A DNA stretch of 64,000 bases from UTCFX2 sp002050125 (GTDB lineage Bacteria > Chloroflexota > Anaerolineae > Anaerolineales > UBA4823): positions 2,666,001-2,730,000 of the forward strand of contig JAOSJQ010000001.1 in the NCBI GenBank assembly GCA_027494035.1, in the 5' to 3' direction. The notes beneath the pieces were generated by a model, which was given only the letters and a program-made list of their open reading frames with translations, made no database searches and had not been told where the DNA came from. The first letter of the stretch is position 1, and the number at the start of each line of letters is the position of its first letter. The position numbers and the translations under genes were made by a program. This document shows positions 8,893 through 17,375 of this stretch, piece by piece.

Positions 8893-9551
8893 ACGTGAAC
8901 CTCCAGGTTTTTCTGTACGTGCCGCATTTTCGCGCCGCCCTTGCGAATCGTTTCGCTCTTGAAGACATGCCCGGCAAATTCTTCCCGCTCTTTCGGGGTG
9001 AACTCCTCCAAGTTTAGGCGCAGATCCTCTGCCAGGTTGTAGTGCTGAGACTCCAGGTTCGCAGACAATGGGCGCAGATAAAGATAATCGAACAAAGCTT
9101 TGGCTACCGATGCCTGGGCATAAGGCATGCCATACGCTTCCATGATCTGGAAACCGGAGTATAGATCGGGCTGGATGTGCTGGTAAACAAACGTTCCCAG
9201 GGAATTGACAATCGTGCGTGTGTTTTTGATAGTGATTGCCGTGACCGGGTATGTGATTTCAGTCAGGACGCCATGCTGCTGCAGGACATATTCCAGCGAG
9301 AGGTATGATTGGGGCAACAGGATCGTGCTGACTGCCGGTGCAAAGGCTGCATCCTGACGGTGCAGTTCATAGAAGCGGCGGTGCATGTACACCCCCTTCT
9401 TGAGGGCGATCAAATGCCCGGCTTTAACCCAACGATAGAGCGCTGTGCGTGCATGGGCATCATCGACAGCATCGTTTCCAGCAATTTGCCGGAAGCCTTC
9501 TATCGTGAAATAAGGCAGGCGTTCAAAAGCAGATAAGATCGTGTATCTCAT
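8880..9551 (-). CDS. abiEi: AbiEi-family antitoxin / transcriptional repressor
   Basis: A 223-aa protein with an N-terminal winged-helix-like region (about residues 1-65: FTIEGFRQIAG and TALYRWVKAGHLIALKKGVY) and a longer C-terminal domain, as in AbiEi antitoxins. These antitoxins repress their own promoter by binding an inverted repeat and neutralise AbiEii by a separate, non-binding mechanism. It is followed by abiEii with a 13-nt overlap. A perfect 17-bp inverted repeat begins one base upstream of its ATG. No Shine-Dalgarno is visible between the repeat and the start. Confidence 0.85.
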   Translation of the reverse strand: MRYTILSAFERLPYFTIEGFRQIAGNDAVDDAHARTALYRWVKAGHLIALKKGVYMHRRFYELHRQDAAFAPAVSTILLPQSYLSLEYVLQQHGVLTEITYPVTAITIKNTRTIVNSLGTFVYQHIQPDLYSGFQIMEAYGMPYAQASVAKALFDYLYLRPLSANLESQHYNLAEDLRLNLEEFTPKEREEFAGHVFKSETIRKGGAKMRHVQKNLEVHVWRR

Positions 9552-9612
9552 AAAACATATCGGATAATAGACATTTATTGTATATTATCCGATATGTTTT
9601 CTATTTTGGCAA
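9552..9612 (-). promoter_or_regulatory. abiE promoter with perfect inverted-repeat operator
   Basis: Two perfect 17-nt inverted arms, AAAACATATCGGATAAT at 9552-9568 and its complement at 9584-9600, are separated by 15 nt. On the minus strand a -35 (TTGCCA, 9607-9612) and -10 (GATAAT, 9584-9589) are spaced by 17 nt, so one arm covers the -10 and spacer and the other lies between the expected transcript start (about 9577) and the ATG. This arrangement fits negative autoregulation by AbiEi, as known for studied AbiE systems; binding here is inferred. Confidence 0.75.
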
Positions 9613-9671
9613 GGGAATTAAGCGCCAAAGTCCAATGAATACATTTTTGAGTCCTAATGCTGTCTACCCGG

Positions 9672-9896
9672 TTATTCGTTCTGGTAGACCAGCGCAGATG
9701 CGAGAAACGCTTCTTCCGGAGTACCGATAAACTGACCATTCGGATACATGGATCGCTCGTACTTCTCGTTGCTGTAGGTATAAAAGGCAAAACCCCGCCG
9801 GTCGTTACCGAAGTACCGTAAATGGCAGAGGTGGACAGGAGTGTTGCGCATCCTGTCCAGATATTCCTCTCTGGTTTCCAGCCAATTGGTATTCAC
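9672..9896 (-). CDS. Small hypothetical protein
   Basis: A 74-aa reading frame rich in aromatic and charged residues (RYFGNDRRGFAFYTYS), which looks like a real soluble protein rather than a shadow frame. The start is GTG directly after the stop of an upstream frame (TGAGTG), so it was probably the second gene of a pair. The upstream partner survives only as its last 25 or so codons (9897-9976, ending ITSFGKGLLEAIHGAMKPDQP), after which the sequence switches to a copied piece of the flippase gene. No family is recognised, and it may no longer be expressed. Confidence 0.45.
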   Translation of the reverse strand: MNTNWLETREEYLDRMRNTPVHLCHLRYFGNDRRGFAFYTYSNEKYERSMYPNGQFIGTPEEAFLASALVYQNE

Positions 9897-9976
9897 TCAT
9901 GGCTGGTCCGGCTTCATAGCGCCATGGATCGCTTCCAGGAGTCCTTTGCCGAAAGAGGTGATCTGGAAGGTAGAAA

Positions 9977-10058
9977 CTGGATCGGGATGACCCAGAACAG
10001 GCTGGCAAACAGCGCCAGGATGAACAGCAACTGCGCCATCCAGCGCAGCCGCCGCGCC
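9977..10058. repeat. Copied 82-bp fragment of the flippase-like gene
   Basis: This stretch matches 6890-6971 (inside the flippase-like gene, codons for its first membrane segment) at 79 of 82 positions, in the same orientation. It begins abruptly after the remnant of another gene at 9976 and ends abruptly before GATATTTTAATC. It is too short to encode anything useful and marks a recombination junction. Confidence 0.85.
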
Positions 10059-10079
10059 GATATTTTAATCTAACCTTAA

Positions 10080-10108
10080 TTTACTTCCGCACTTTGGGAT
10101 GGTAGACT
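10080..10108 (+). promoter_or_regulatory. Candidate promoter of the ilv/leu operon leader
   Basis: TTTACT (10080-10085) and TAGACT (10103-10108) are separated by 17 nt; each matches four of six sigma-70 consensus bases. It lies just downstream of the recombination scar and 47 nt upstream of the leader peptide ATG. The match is modest, so other starts are possible. Confidence 0.35.
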
Positions 10109-10154
10109 TGCGCCTTAATAGCTGGAGACCTTTTCTGAAGAAATTTCTGAAATC

Positions 10155-10283
10155 ATGCCTACCTTTGCCCTGATCGCTATTCTTGCCCTGTCCTTACTCC
10201 TGGTTCTTATCATTATTCTTGAGAACCGTTTTACGGTTGGGCAGGCAAAAGTCCGGGTTCAGGTCAGGAGAAAACACAAGTAA
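10155..10283 (+). CDS. Leu/Ile/Val-rich leader peptide of the ilv/leu operon (candidate)
   Basis: A 42-codon ORF reads MPTFALIAILALSL then LLVLIIILENR and ends in a basic tail. Fourteen of residues 6-22 are Leu, Ile or Val, and 18 of all 42 are. It lies immediately upstream of a terminator-like hairpin and of an operon that makes exactly these amino acids, which is the layout of classical ribosome-mediated attenuation (for example E. coli ilvGMEDA). An alternative is a small one-pass membrane protein with a basic tail. Only a weak purine stretch (GAAGAAA) precedes the ATG. The context makes the leader reading more likely to me, but it is inference. Confidence 0.6.
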   Translation: MPTFALIAILALSLLLVLIIILENRFTVGQAKVRVQVRRKHK

Positions 10284-10353
10284 CTCCAGCCAGAATTGCA
10301 GGAAAAGCCAGAAAATCAGGAGCCGCCCAGCCAACGGGCGGCTCCTTTCGTTT
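10224..10353 (+). terminator. Attenuator: pause hairpin, antiterminator and terminator
   Basis: The terminator stem is GGAGCCGCCC (10319-10328) with GGGCGGCTCC (10336-10345), a 10-bp GC-rich stem followed by TTTCGTTT. Upstream, AACCGT (10224-10229) pairs with ACGGTT (10233-10238), a hairpin that starts right after the Leu/Ile codon run. GGTTGGGC (10235-10242) can instead pair with GCCCAGCC (10325-10332), which would break the terminator stem. These are the 1:2, 2:3 and 3:4 pairings of a classical attenuator. The next gene, ilvD, begins 210 nt later; nothing else is seen in 10354-10563. Confidence 0.62.
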
Positions 10354-10563
10354 ACCTGAGGATACGATGCCGATAACCAACCGAATGCCGCAATTTTCGA
10401 CCACCCGCACCGCTGCACAAGCTCACGCCGCACGCGCCCATCGTCCAGCCCGTGAGGGGTTTTCCGCTCCGCCTCCGCACTGCCCAGGGATCAACTTCCC
10501 CCAGGCGCAGCCGCCGGAGGCGGATTGTTTTAACCGCCGCGCTGGCGGGCGGAGCGAACGGCA

Positions 10564-12234
10564 ATGATGCGCTCCGACACGATCAAGCGCGGGATCGAGC
10601 GCGCCCCCCACCGCGCGCTGCTCAAAGCCGCCGGCGTGACCGACGCCGACATGGGCAAGCCGTTCATCGCGGTGTGCAACTCGTATGTGGACATCGTGCC
10701 GGGGCACATCCACCTGCAGGAGTTCGGCAAGCTGGTGAAACAGGCGGTGCGCGCCGCCGGCGGCGTGCCGTTCGAGTTCAACACCATCGGCGTGGACGAC
10801 GGGATCGCCATGGGGCACATCGGGATGCGCTATTCGCTGCCCTCGCGCGAGCTGATCGCCGATTCGGTCGAGACCATGATCGAGGCGCACAGCTTCGACG
10901 GGATGGTGTGCATCCCCAACTGCGACAAGATCACGCCCGGCATGGCGCTGGCAGCCATGCGCCTCAACATCCCCACCATCTTCGTCTCGGGCGGACCGAT
11001 GCGCGCCGGGCGCACCCCCGACGGGGCGGTGGTGGATCTGATCTCGGTGTTCGAGGGGGTGGGAGCGTACCAGGCGGGCAAGATCGACGAAAAACGCCTC
11101 AAGACCATCGAAGATTTCGCCTGCCCGGGCTGCGGCTCCTGTTCGGGGATGTTTACCGCCAACAGCATGAACTGCCTGATGGAAGTGCTGGGGCTAGCGC
11201 TGCCGTTCAACGGCTCGGCGCTGGCGCTCACTCCCGAGCGCGAAGAACTGGCGCGCCTCGCCGGTACAAAAATCATCGAACTGGTGGAAAAGCAGATCCT
11301 GCCGCGCCAGATCGTCACGCCCGAGGCGCTCGACGACGCGTTTGCGCTCGACATGGCGATGGGCGGCTCGACCAACACGGTGCTGCACGCCCTGGCGATC
11401 GCCCACGAAGGCGGGGTGGACTACCCGCTGGAGCGCATCAACGCGATCGCCGACCGCGTGCCGCAACTGGCGAAAGTGAGCCCCTCTGGTTCGTGGCACA
11501 TGGAAGACATCCACCGCGCCGGCGGCGTCCCGGCGATCCTGCACGAAGTCAACCGCCTGCCCGGGGCGCTGCACCCCGACCGCCTCACCGTGACCGGCGG
11601 GACGCTGGCGGAAACGCTGCGCGCGGCGCGCCTGCTCGACCCCGCGGTGATCCACCCGCTCGAAAACGCGCACTCGCCCAGGGGCGGGCTGGCGATCCTG
11701 TTTGGCAACCTGGCGCCGCGCGGCGCGGCGGTCAAGACCGGCGGCGTGGCGCCCTCGATGTGGCGCTTTAGCGGACCGGCGCGGGTCTATGAGTCGCACG
11801 ACCAAGCCATGCGCGGCATCATGCAGCGCGAAGTGCAGCCCGGCGACGTGGTGGTGATCCGCTACGAAGGTCCCAAAGGCGGACCCGGGATGATGGAAAT
11901 GCTCAGCCCGACCGGCGCGCTGATGGGCATGGGGTTGGGCGAGAGCGTGGCGCTGATCACCGACGGGCGGTTTTCGGGCGGCACGCGCGGCGCGTGCGTG
12001 GGGCACATTTCGCCCGAAGCCGCGGCGGGCGGACCGATCGCCGCGGTGCAGCCGGGCGACATCATCGAGATCGACCTGGACGCGCGCAGCTTGAACGTGC
12101 GGCTTTCGGACGACGAGCTTCAACGCCGGCTGGCGGCGCTGCCGCCTTTCAAGTCGCAAGCGACGAGCAAATGGCTGCGGCGCTACGCCCATTTTGTCAC
12201 CAGCGCGGATACCGGCGCGGTGTTGACCGATTAA
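10564..12234 (+). CDS. ilvD: Dihydroxy-acid dehydratase
   Basis: A 556-aa dehydratase for the third common step of valine, leucine and isoleucine synthesis, converting 2,3-dihydroxy acids to 2-oxo acids in the cytoplasm. Iron-sulfur cluster cysteines are visible at C38, C120 (PNCDKITPG) and C193 (CPGCGSCSGM). The C-terminal GRFSGGTRGACVGHISPEAA block is typical. It is the first structural gene of the ilv/leu operon. GGAG lies upstream; two adjacent ATG codons exist (10564, 10567). Length is normal for the family and no damage is seen. Confidence 0.95.
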   Translation: MMRSDTIKRGIERAPHRALLKAAGVTDADMGKPFIAVCNSYVDIVPGHIHLQEFGKLVKQAVRAAGGVPFEFNTIGVDDGIAMGHIGMRYSLPSRELIADSVETMIEAHSFDGMVCIPNCDKITPGMALAAMRLNIPTIFVSGGPMRAGRTPDGAVVDLISVFEGVGAYQAGKIDEKRLKTIEDFACPGCGSCSGMFTANSMNCLMEVLGLALPFNGSALALTPEREELARLAGTKIIELVEKQILPRQIVTPEALDDAFALDMAMGGSTNTVLHALAIAHEGGVDYPLERINAIADRVPQLAKVSPSGSWHMEDIHRAGGVPAILHEVNRLPGALHPDRLTVTGGTLAETLRAARLLDPAVIHPLENAHSPRGGLAILFGNLAPRGAAVKTGGVAPSMWRFSGPARVYESHDQAMRGIMQREVQPGDVVVIRYEGPKGGPGMMEMLSPTGALMGMGLGESVALITDGRFSGGTRGACVGHISPEAAAGGPIAAVQPGDIIEIDLDARSLNVRLSDDELQRRLAALPPFKSQATSKWLRRYAHFVTSADTGAVLTD

Positions 12235-12258
12235 AAAATTAGCAAAGGAGCAGAAATC

Positions 12259-13982
12259 ATGAAGAGTTATACAGGCGCTCAAATTGTGTGGGAATGTTTG
12301 CTGCGGGAAGGGGTCTCGACCGTGTTCGGCTATCCAGGCGGGGCGAACCTGCCGATCTACGACGCCCTGCCGGATTACCCGATCCGCCACGTGCTGGTGC
12401 GCCACGAGCAGGGCGCGGCGCACATGGCAGACGGCTTCGCCCGCGCCGGCGGCGGCGTGGGTGTGGCGATGACCACCTCCGGACCGGGGCGACCAACCTA
12501 GTGACCGGCATCGCCACCGCCTTTGCCGACTCGTCGCCGATCGTGTGCATCACCGGGCAGGTGGCGCGCCAGTTTATCGGCTACGACGCCTTCCAGGAAA
12601 CCGACATCACCGGCATCACGCTGCCGATCACCAAGCACAACTATTTGGTGACCGACGTGCACGAGTTGGCGGGGGTGCTGCGTGAGGCGTTTTACATCGC
12701 CCGCTCGGGGCGTCCGGGTCCGGTGCTGGTCGATATTGCCAAAGACGCCCAGCAAGCCGCGATCGAGTGGGAGTACGAAGAGACGCCCATCCGGCTGCCG
12801 GGCTACCGCCCCGACCGCAGCCCCTCGGCGCAATCGCTCGAACAGGCGCTCGAAATGATCCACGCCGCCCAACGCCCGGTGATCCTGGCGGGGCGCGGGG
12901 TGATGCTCTCCGGCGCGATGGCAGAGCTGCAAGAGTTCGCCGAGCGGGCGCGCGTCCCGGTGGCGATGACGCTGCTCGGGATCGGCTGCATGCCCGCCGA
13001 TCACCCGCTTAACCTGGGGATGATGGGCATGCACGGCGAAGCCTGGGTGAACCAGGCGATCCAGCAGGCGGATTTGCTGGTGGCAATGGGCATGCGCTTC
13101 GATGACCGCGTGACCGGCAGGCGCGATACCTACGCCCCGCACGCCAAAAAAATCCATTTCGAGATCGACACCTCCGAAGTCAACAAAAACATCCCGGTTG
13201 ACCTGGCGCTGGTGGGCGACCTGGGCGAGAACCTGCGCGCCCTGCTGCCACAGGTGCAGCCGTGCAACCACTCCGACTGGCTGGAGAGCATCGACGAAAT
13301 GCGCGGCGACTCGGCGGTGCGCGACATTCAAAACCTGCCCGACAGCGGGCATTTGTACGCCCCGCATGTGGTCAACGATCTGTGGCGCATGACCGAGGGC
13401 AAGGCGCTGGTCGTCTCCGATGTGGGTCAGAACCAGATGTGGACCGCCCAGTATTACAAACACAACCAGCCGTTCAACCACCTGACCTCCGGGGGGCTCG
13501 GCACGATGGGCTTTGCGCTGCCGGCGGCGATCGGCGCGAAGTGCGCCCGCCCCGACATGGAAGTCTGGGCGATCGCCGGCGACGGCGGCTTCCAGATGAC
13601 CCAGGCGGAGCTGGCGACCGCCGCCCAAGCGGGGATCAAGGTGAACGTGGCGATTTTGAACAACGGTTATCTGGGGATGGTGCGCCAGTGGCAGGAGTTC
13701 TTCTACGAGCGGCGCTATTCAGCCACCCCCATCGCCTCGCCCGATTTTGCCAAGATCGCCGAGGCGCACGGGCTGACCGGGCTGCGCGTGACCGAGCGTT
13801 CGCAGGTGGAAGCGGCGGTGCGCCAGGCGCGCGAGACGCCCGGCACCGTGGTGATCGAGTTCGCGGTGGAACAGGAAGACAGCGTGTACCCGATGGTGCC
13901 CGCCGGGGCGGACCTGCACCACATGATCCGCCGCCCAAAGCCGAGCGCGCTGGTCGAAACCGCCGATTCGGATCTTGAGTAA
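12259..13982 (+). CDS. ilvB: Acetolactate synthase large subunit (single-base frameshift)
   Basis: The catalytic subunit of acetohydroxyacid synthase, which condenses pyruvate with pyruvate or 2-oxobutyrate using ThDP. The ATG at 12259 follows AAAGGAG. The first 77 or so codons (GYPGGANLPIYDAL, RHEQGAAHMADGFARA, TTSGPG) are in one frame and the rest (ATNLVTGIATAFADS onward) in another. The switch falls at the G run 12486-12489: one extra G restores the expected SGPGATNLVTG. The ThDP motif GDGGFQMTQAEL and NNGYLGMVRQW are intact downstream. The rest of the operon is intact around it, so a base-call error is more likely than a real null allele. Partner is ilvN, 33 nt downstream. Confidence 0.92.
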
Positions 13983-14015
13983 CGATTGAGTTTGACGTAG
14001 AGAGGAGATTTTCCT

Positions 14016-14549
14016 ATGCAGCACACCCTGGTAGCTCTGGTGGAAGATAAACCCGGCGTTTTGAACCGCGTGGCTTCGCTTTTTCGGCGGCGGGCGTTCA
14101 ACATCGAATCGCTCACCGTCGGGCATACCGAACAGCCCGGCATCTCGCGCATGACGATTGTGATCGACAGCAATCAGACCAACGTCGAGCGCGTGACCGC
14201 CAACCTGTACAAACTGGTCAACGTGATCCAGATCAAAGATCTGGCGGATCAGCCCAGCGTGACCCGCGACCTGGCGCTGATCAAAGTATCTGCCCCAGCC
14301 GAACGGCGCAGCGAAGTGATGCAGCTCGTGGAGGTCTATCGGGCGCGCATCGTGGACGTGACCAACGACTCGCTCATCGTCGAAATCACCGGCGACGTGG
14401 ACAAGATCGACAGCTTTGTCGAGGTGCTGCGCCCGATGGGCGTGATGGAGATGGTGCGCACCGGGCTGGTGGCGATGGCGCGCGGCGCCGCGCTGGGTCA
14501 GAACGGCAACGGCAACGGCAACAGTAACGGACGCTACGCCGCGGCTTGA
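14016..14549 (+). CDS. ilvN: Acetolactate synthase small (regulatory) subunit
   Basis: A 177-aa regulatory subunit that stimulates the large subunit and normally confers valine feedback inhibition. An N-terminal ACT domain is clear: TLVALVEDKPGVLNRVASLFRR followed by the NIESLTVG block (about residues 3-75). A second regulatory half follows, ending in an Asn/Gly-rich tail (NGNGNGNSNG). A GAGAGGAG site precedes the ATG, and the gene lies directly after ilvB. Length is typical for the longer class of small subunits. Confidence 0.93.
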   Translation: MQHTLVALVEDKPGVLNRVASLFRRRAFNIESLTVGHTEQPGISRMTIVIDSNQTNVERVTANLYKLVNVIQIKDLADQPSVTRDLALIKVSAPAERRSEVMQLVEVYRARIVDVTNDSLIVEITGDVDKIDSFVEVLRPMGVMEMVRTGLVAMARGAALGQNGNGNGNSNGRYAAA

Positions 14550-14603
14550 CCGCGGGCGAATAATCAGACAGAAATTTGCGTTTCAAAAAGTAAGGAGCAG
14601 ACA

Positions 14604-15659
14604 ATGGCAGTGATCGATTTTGGCGGCGTGGAAGAAGAAGTGGTGACGCGGGAAGAGTTCCCGCTGGCGAAGGCGCAGCAAGTGCTGCGCGGCGAGACGG
14701 TCGCCGTGCTGGGTTACGGCGTGCAAGGACCCGCCCAGGCGCTCAACATGCGCGAAAACGGCATCAACGTGATCGTGGGGCAGGAAAACCGCCCCAACGG
14801 TTCGTATGACAAGGCGCTGCGCGACGGCTGGGTGCCGGGCGAGACGCTCTTCTCCATCGAAGAGGCGACCCAACGCGGCACGGTGGTGCAGTACCTGGTT
14901 TCGGACGCGGCGCAGATGATGCTCTGGCAAAAGGTGCGCGGCTGTCTGCGCGAGGGCGCGGCGCTGTATTTTTCGCACGGTTTTGCCGTGGTCTATAACG
15001 ATCAGACCGGCGTGGTCCCGCCCGAATACGTGGACGTGATCATGGTCGCCCCCAAAGGCTCCGGGGCGAGCGTGCGCGCCAACTTCCTGGCGGGCAGCGG
15101 GATCAACTCCAGCTACGCCGTGCACCAGGACTACACCGGTCGGGCAACCGAGCGCACGCTGGCGCTGGGGATCGCGATCGGGTCGGGCTACCTCTTCCCG
15201 ACCACCTTTGCGAAAGAAGTCCATTCCGACCTGACCGGCGAGCGCGGCGTGCTGATGGGCGCCCTGGCGGGCGTCATGGAGGCGCAGTACAACCTGCTGC
15301 GCGCCCGCGGGCACTCGCCCAGCGAAGCGTTCAACGAGACGGTCGAGGAGCTGACCCAGAGCCTGATCCGCCTGGTGGACAAGAACGGGATGGACTGGAT
15401 GTACGAAAACTGCTCGACGACCGCACGGCGCGGCGCGCTCGACTGGCGCGGCGAGTTCCGCCGCGCGGTGGAGCCGGTGTTCGACCGCCTGTACGACAGC
15501 GTGGAGAGCGGCGAACAGGTGCGCATCGTGCTCGAAGCCAACAGCGCCCCGGACTACAAACAGAAGCTCGAAGCTGAACTCAAGGAAATGCGCGAATCGG
15601 AGATGTGGCAGGCGGGCGCCGCGGTGCGCCGGCTGCGCCCCGATAACTGGAACGCGTGA
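14604..15659 (+). CDS. ilvC: Ketol-acid reductoisomerase, fungal/Bacteroidetes-like type
   Basis: A 351-aa ketol-acid reductoisomerase, which isomerises and reduces acetolactate with NAD(P)H. The nucleotide-binding loop is GYGVQG. The sequence is not like the common bacterial class: blocks such as INSSYAV, GERGVLMG, HSPSEAFNETVEE, YENCSTTARRGALDW and the C-terminal RRLRPDNW strongly recall mitochondrial Ilv5 of yeast and the similar enzymes of Bacteroidetes. I judge this from memory of those sequences. TAAGGAG precedes the ATG. It lies in the operon between ilvN and leuA. No frame problems are seen. Confidence 0.93.
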   Translation: MAVIDFGGVEEEVVTREEFPLAKAQQVLRGETVAVLGYGVQGPAQALNMRENGINVIVGQENRPNGSYDKALRDGWVPGETLFSIEEATQRGTVVQYLVSDAAQMMLWQKVRGCLREGAALYFSHGFAVVYNDQTGVVPPEYVDVIMVAPKGSGASVRANFLAGSGINSSYAVHQDYTGRATERTLALGIAIGSGYLFPTTFAKEVHSDLTGERGVLMGALAGVMEAQYNLLRARGHSPSEAFNETVEELTQSLIRLVDKNGMDWMYENCSTTARRGALDWRGEFRRAVEPVFDRLYDSVESGEQVRIVLEANSAPDYKQKLEAELKEMRESEMWQAGAAVRRLRPDNWNA

Positions 15660-15668
15660 GGTGGAGCG

Positions 15669-17309
15669 ATGCACAACCGTTATGTGAGAATTTTTGACAC
15701 CACGCTGCGCGACGGCGAACAGTCGCCGGGCGCGTCGATGACCTCCGCTGAAAAGCTGGAGGTGGCGCGCGGTCTGCGGCGGCTGGGCGTGGACGTGATC
15801 GAAGCTGGCTTCCCAGCCGCGTCGCCAGACGACCTGGAAGCGGTGCGCCGCATCGCGCTGGAGGTCGGTGCGGCGGGCGTGGACGAACGCCGCCCGCCGG
15901 TGATCTGCGGGCTGGCGCGCGCCGTGCGCGGCGACATCGACAAAGCCTGGGAAGCCGTGCGCGGGGCGCAGCGCCCGCGCATCCACACCTTCCTGGCGAC
16001 TTCGGACATCCACATGGAACACAAGCTGCGCATGACCCGCGCCGAGGTGCTTAAAGCCGTGCGCGAGATGGTCGCTTACGCGCGCAGCCTGTGCGAAGAC
16101 GTGGAGTTCAGCCCCGAGGACGCCGGACGCTCCGACCCGGCTTTTCTGTATCAGGCGCTGCAAGCCGCCATCGAAGCCGGCGCTACCACGCTCAACATCC
16201 CCGACACGGTCGGCTACACCATGCCCGATGAATTTGGCGGGCTGATCGCCGGCATCATCGCCCACACGCCCGGCATCCAAGATTGCGTGGTTTCGGTGCA
16301 TTGCCACAACGACCTGGGGTTGGCGACCGCCAACACGCTGGCGGGCATCCAGGCGGGGGCGCGCCAGGCGGAAGTGACGCTCAACGGGATCGGCGAGCGC
16401 GCCGGCAACACCTCGCTCGAAGAGGTCGTGATGGCGCTGCACACCCGCCGCCCGATTTTCGACCTGGAAACCGGCATCGACACCACCCAGATCGGGCGCA
16501 TGAGCAAGCTGGTGAGTAACTACACCGGCATCGTGGTGCAGCCCAACAAAGCTATCGTGGGCGCCAACGCGTTTGCGCACGAAGCCGGCATCCATCAGGA
16601 CGGCATGTTGAAGAACCAACTGACCTACGAAATCATGCGCCCCGAGATGGTCGGCGCGCTGCAGAGCCAACTGGTGCTGGGCAAGCACTCAGGCAGGCAT
16701 GCGCTCAAGGTGCGCCTGAGCGAACTGGGCTACGAACTGGACGACGCCGAGCTGCGCAAGGCGTTTGCGCGCTTCAAAGAGCTGGCAGACAAGAAGAAGA
16801 CCATCACCGACGCCGACCTGGAAGCCCTAGTGGCGGACGAGTTCTACCAGCCGCGCGAGGTCTACGCGCTGGACGGGCTGCAGGTGGCGTGCGGCACGAT
16901 GGGCATGCCCACCGCCACGGTGCGGCTGCGCGGACCCGACGGGACGTTGAGCGTGCAAGCCGCGGTCGGGGCGGGACCGGTGGATGCGGCGTTCAAGGCG
17001 GTCGACGCGGTGGTGTGCGCCCCCAACACGCTGCTCGAGTTTGCGGTGCACGCCGTGACCGAGGGGCTCGACGCGCTGGGCGAAGTGACCGTGCGCATCC
17101 AGGGCAAGAACGGGCAGCAAACCATGAACGCCCAGCACGAGTTGCAGCAGCCGCGCACCTTTGGCGGGCACGGCGCCGACACCGACATCATCGTCGCCAG
17201 CGTGAAAGCCTATCTGGCGGCGCTCAACAAGCTGTTGATGGCGCAAGGCGTTGCGGGCGGTCCGCCCGAGCGCCCGGCGGTGCTGGAAACCGCCGCTGCG
17301 GAAGCCTGA
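15669..17309 (+). CDS. leuA: 2-isopropylmalate synthase
   Basis: A 546-aa enzyme for the first step of leucine synthesis, joining acetyl-CoA and 2-oxoisovalerate. The catalytic barrel begins IFDTTLRDGEQSPGASM (residues 8-24), with the metal-binding HCHNDLGLA and the GIGERAGNTSLEE block further on. The C-terminal LeuA regulatory domain (from about residue 390) ends near VKAYLAALNKLL and suggests leucine feedback. An AGGTGGAG site precedes the ATG, 9 nt after ilvC. Distinguished from cimA in the same operon by the typical LeuA motif set and length. Confidence 0.93.
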   Translation: MHNRYVRIFDTTLRDGEQSPGASMTSAEKLEVARGLRRLGVDVIEAGFPAASPDDLEAVRRIALEVGAAGVDERRPPVICGLARAVRGDIDKAWEAVRGAQRPRIHTFLATSDIHMEHKLRMTRAEVLKAVREMVAYARSLCEDVEFSPEDAGRSDPAFLYQALQAAIEAGATTLNIPDTVGYTMPDEFGGLIAGIIAHTPGIQDCVVSVHCHNDLGLATANTLAGIQAGARQAEVTLNGIGERAGNTSLEEVVMALHTRRPIFDLETGIDTTQIGRMSKLVSNYTGIVVQPNKAIVGANAFAHEAGIHQDGMLKNQLTYEIMRPEMVGALQSQLVLGKHSGRHALKVRLSELGYELDDAELRKAFARFKELADKKKTITDADLEALVADEFYQPREVYALDGLQVACGTMGMPTATVRLRGPDGTLSVQAAVGAGPVDAAFKAVDAVVCAPNTLLEFAVHAVTEGLDALGEVTVRIQGKNGQQTMNAQHELQQPRTFGGHGADTDIIVASVKAYLAALNKLLMAQGVAGGPPERPAVLETAAAEA

Positions 17310-17375
17310 GACCCGCCCGGTCGCACGCCTCTGCCGCGTTGGAACGCCCTTTGTACGTTGGAAAGGAGAAACACG

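Noticed and set aside
10284..10353. T-box or other riboswitch before ilvD
   Set aside because: No AGGGTGGNACCGCG-like T-box sequence or specifier-loop layout is visible; the peptide attenuator explains the elements better.
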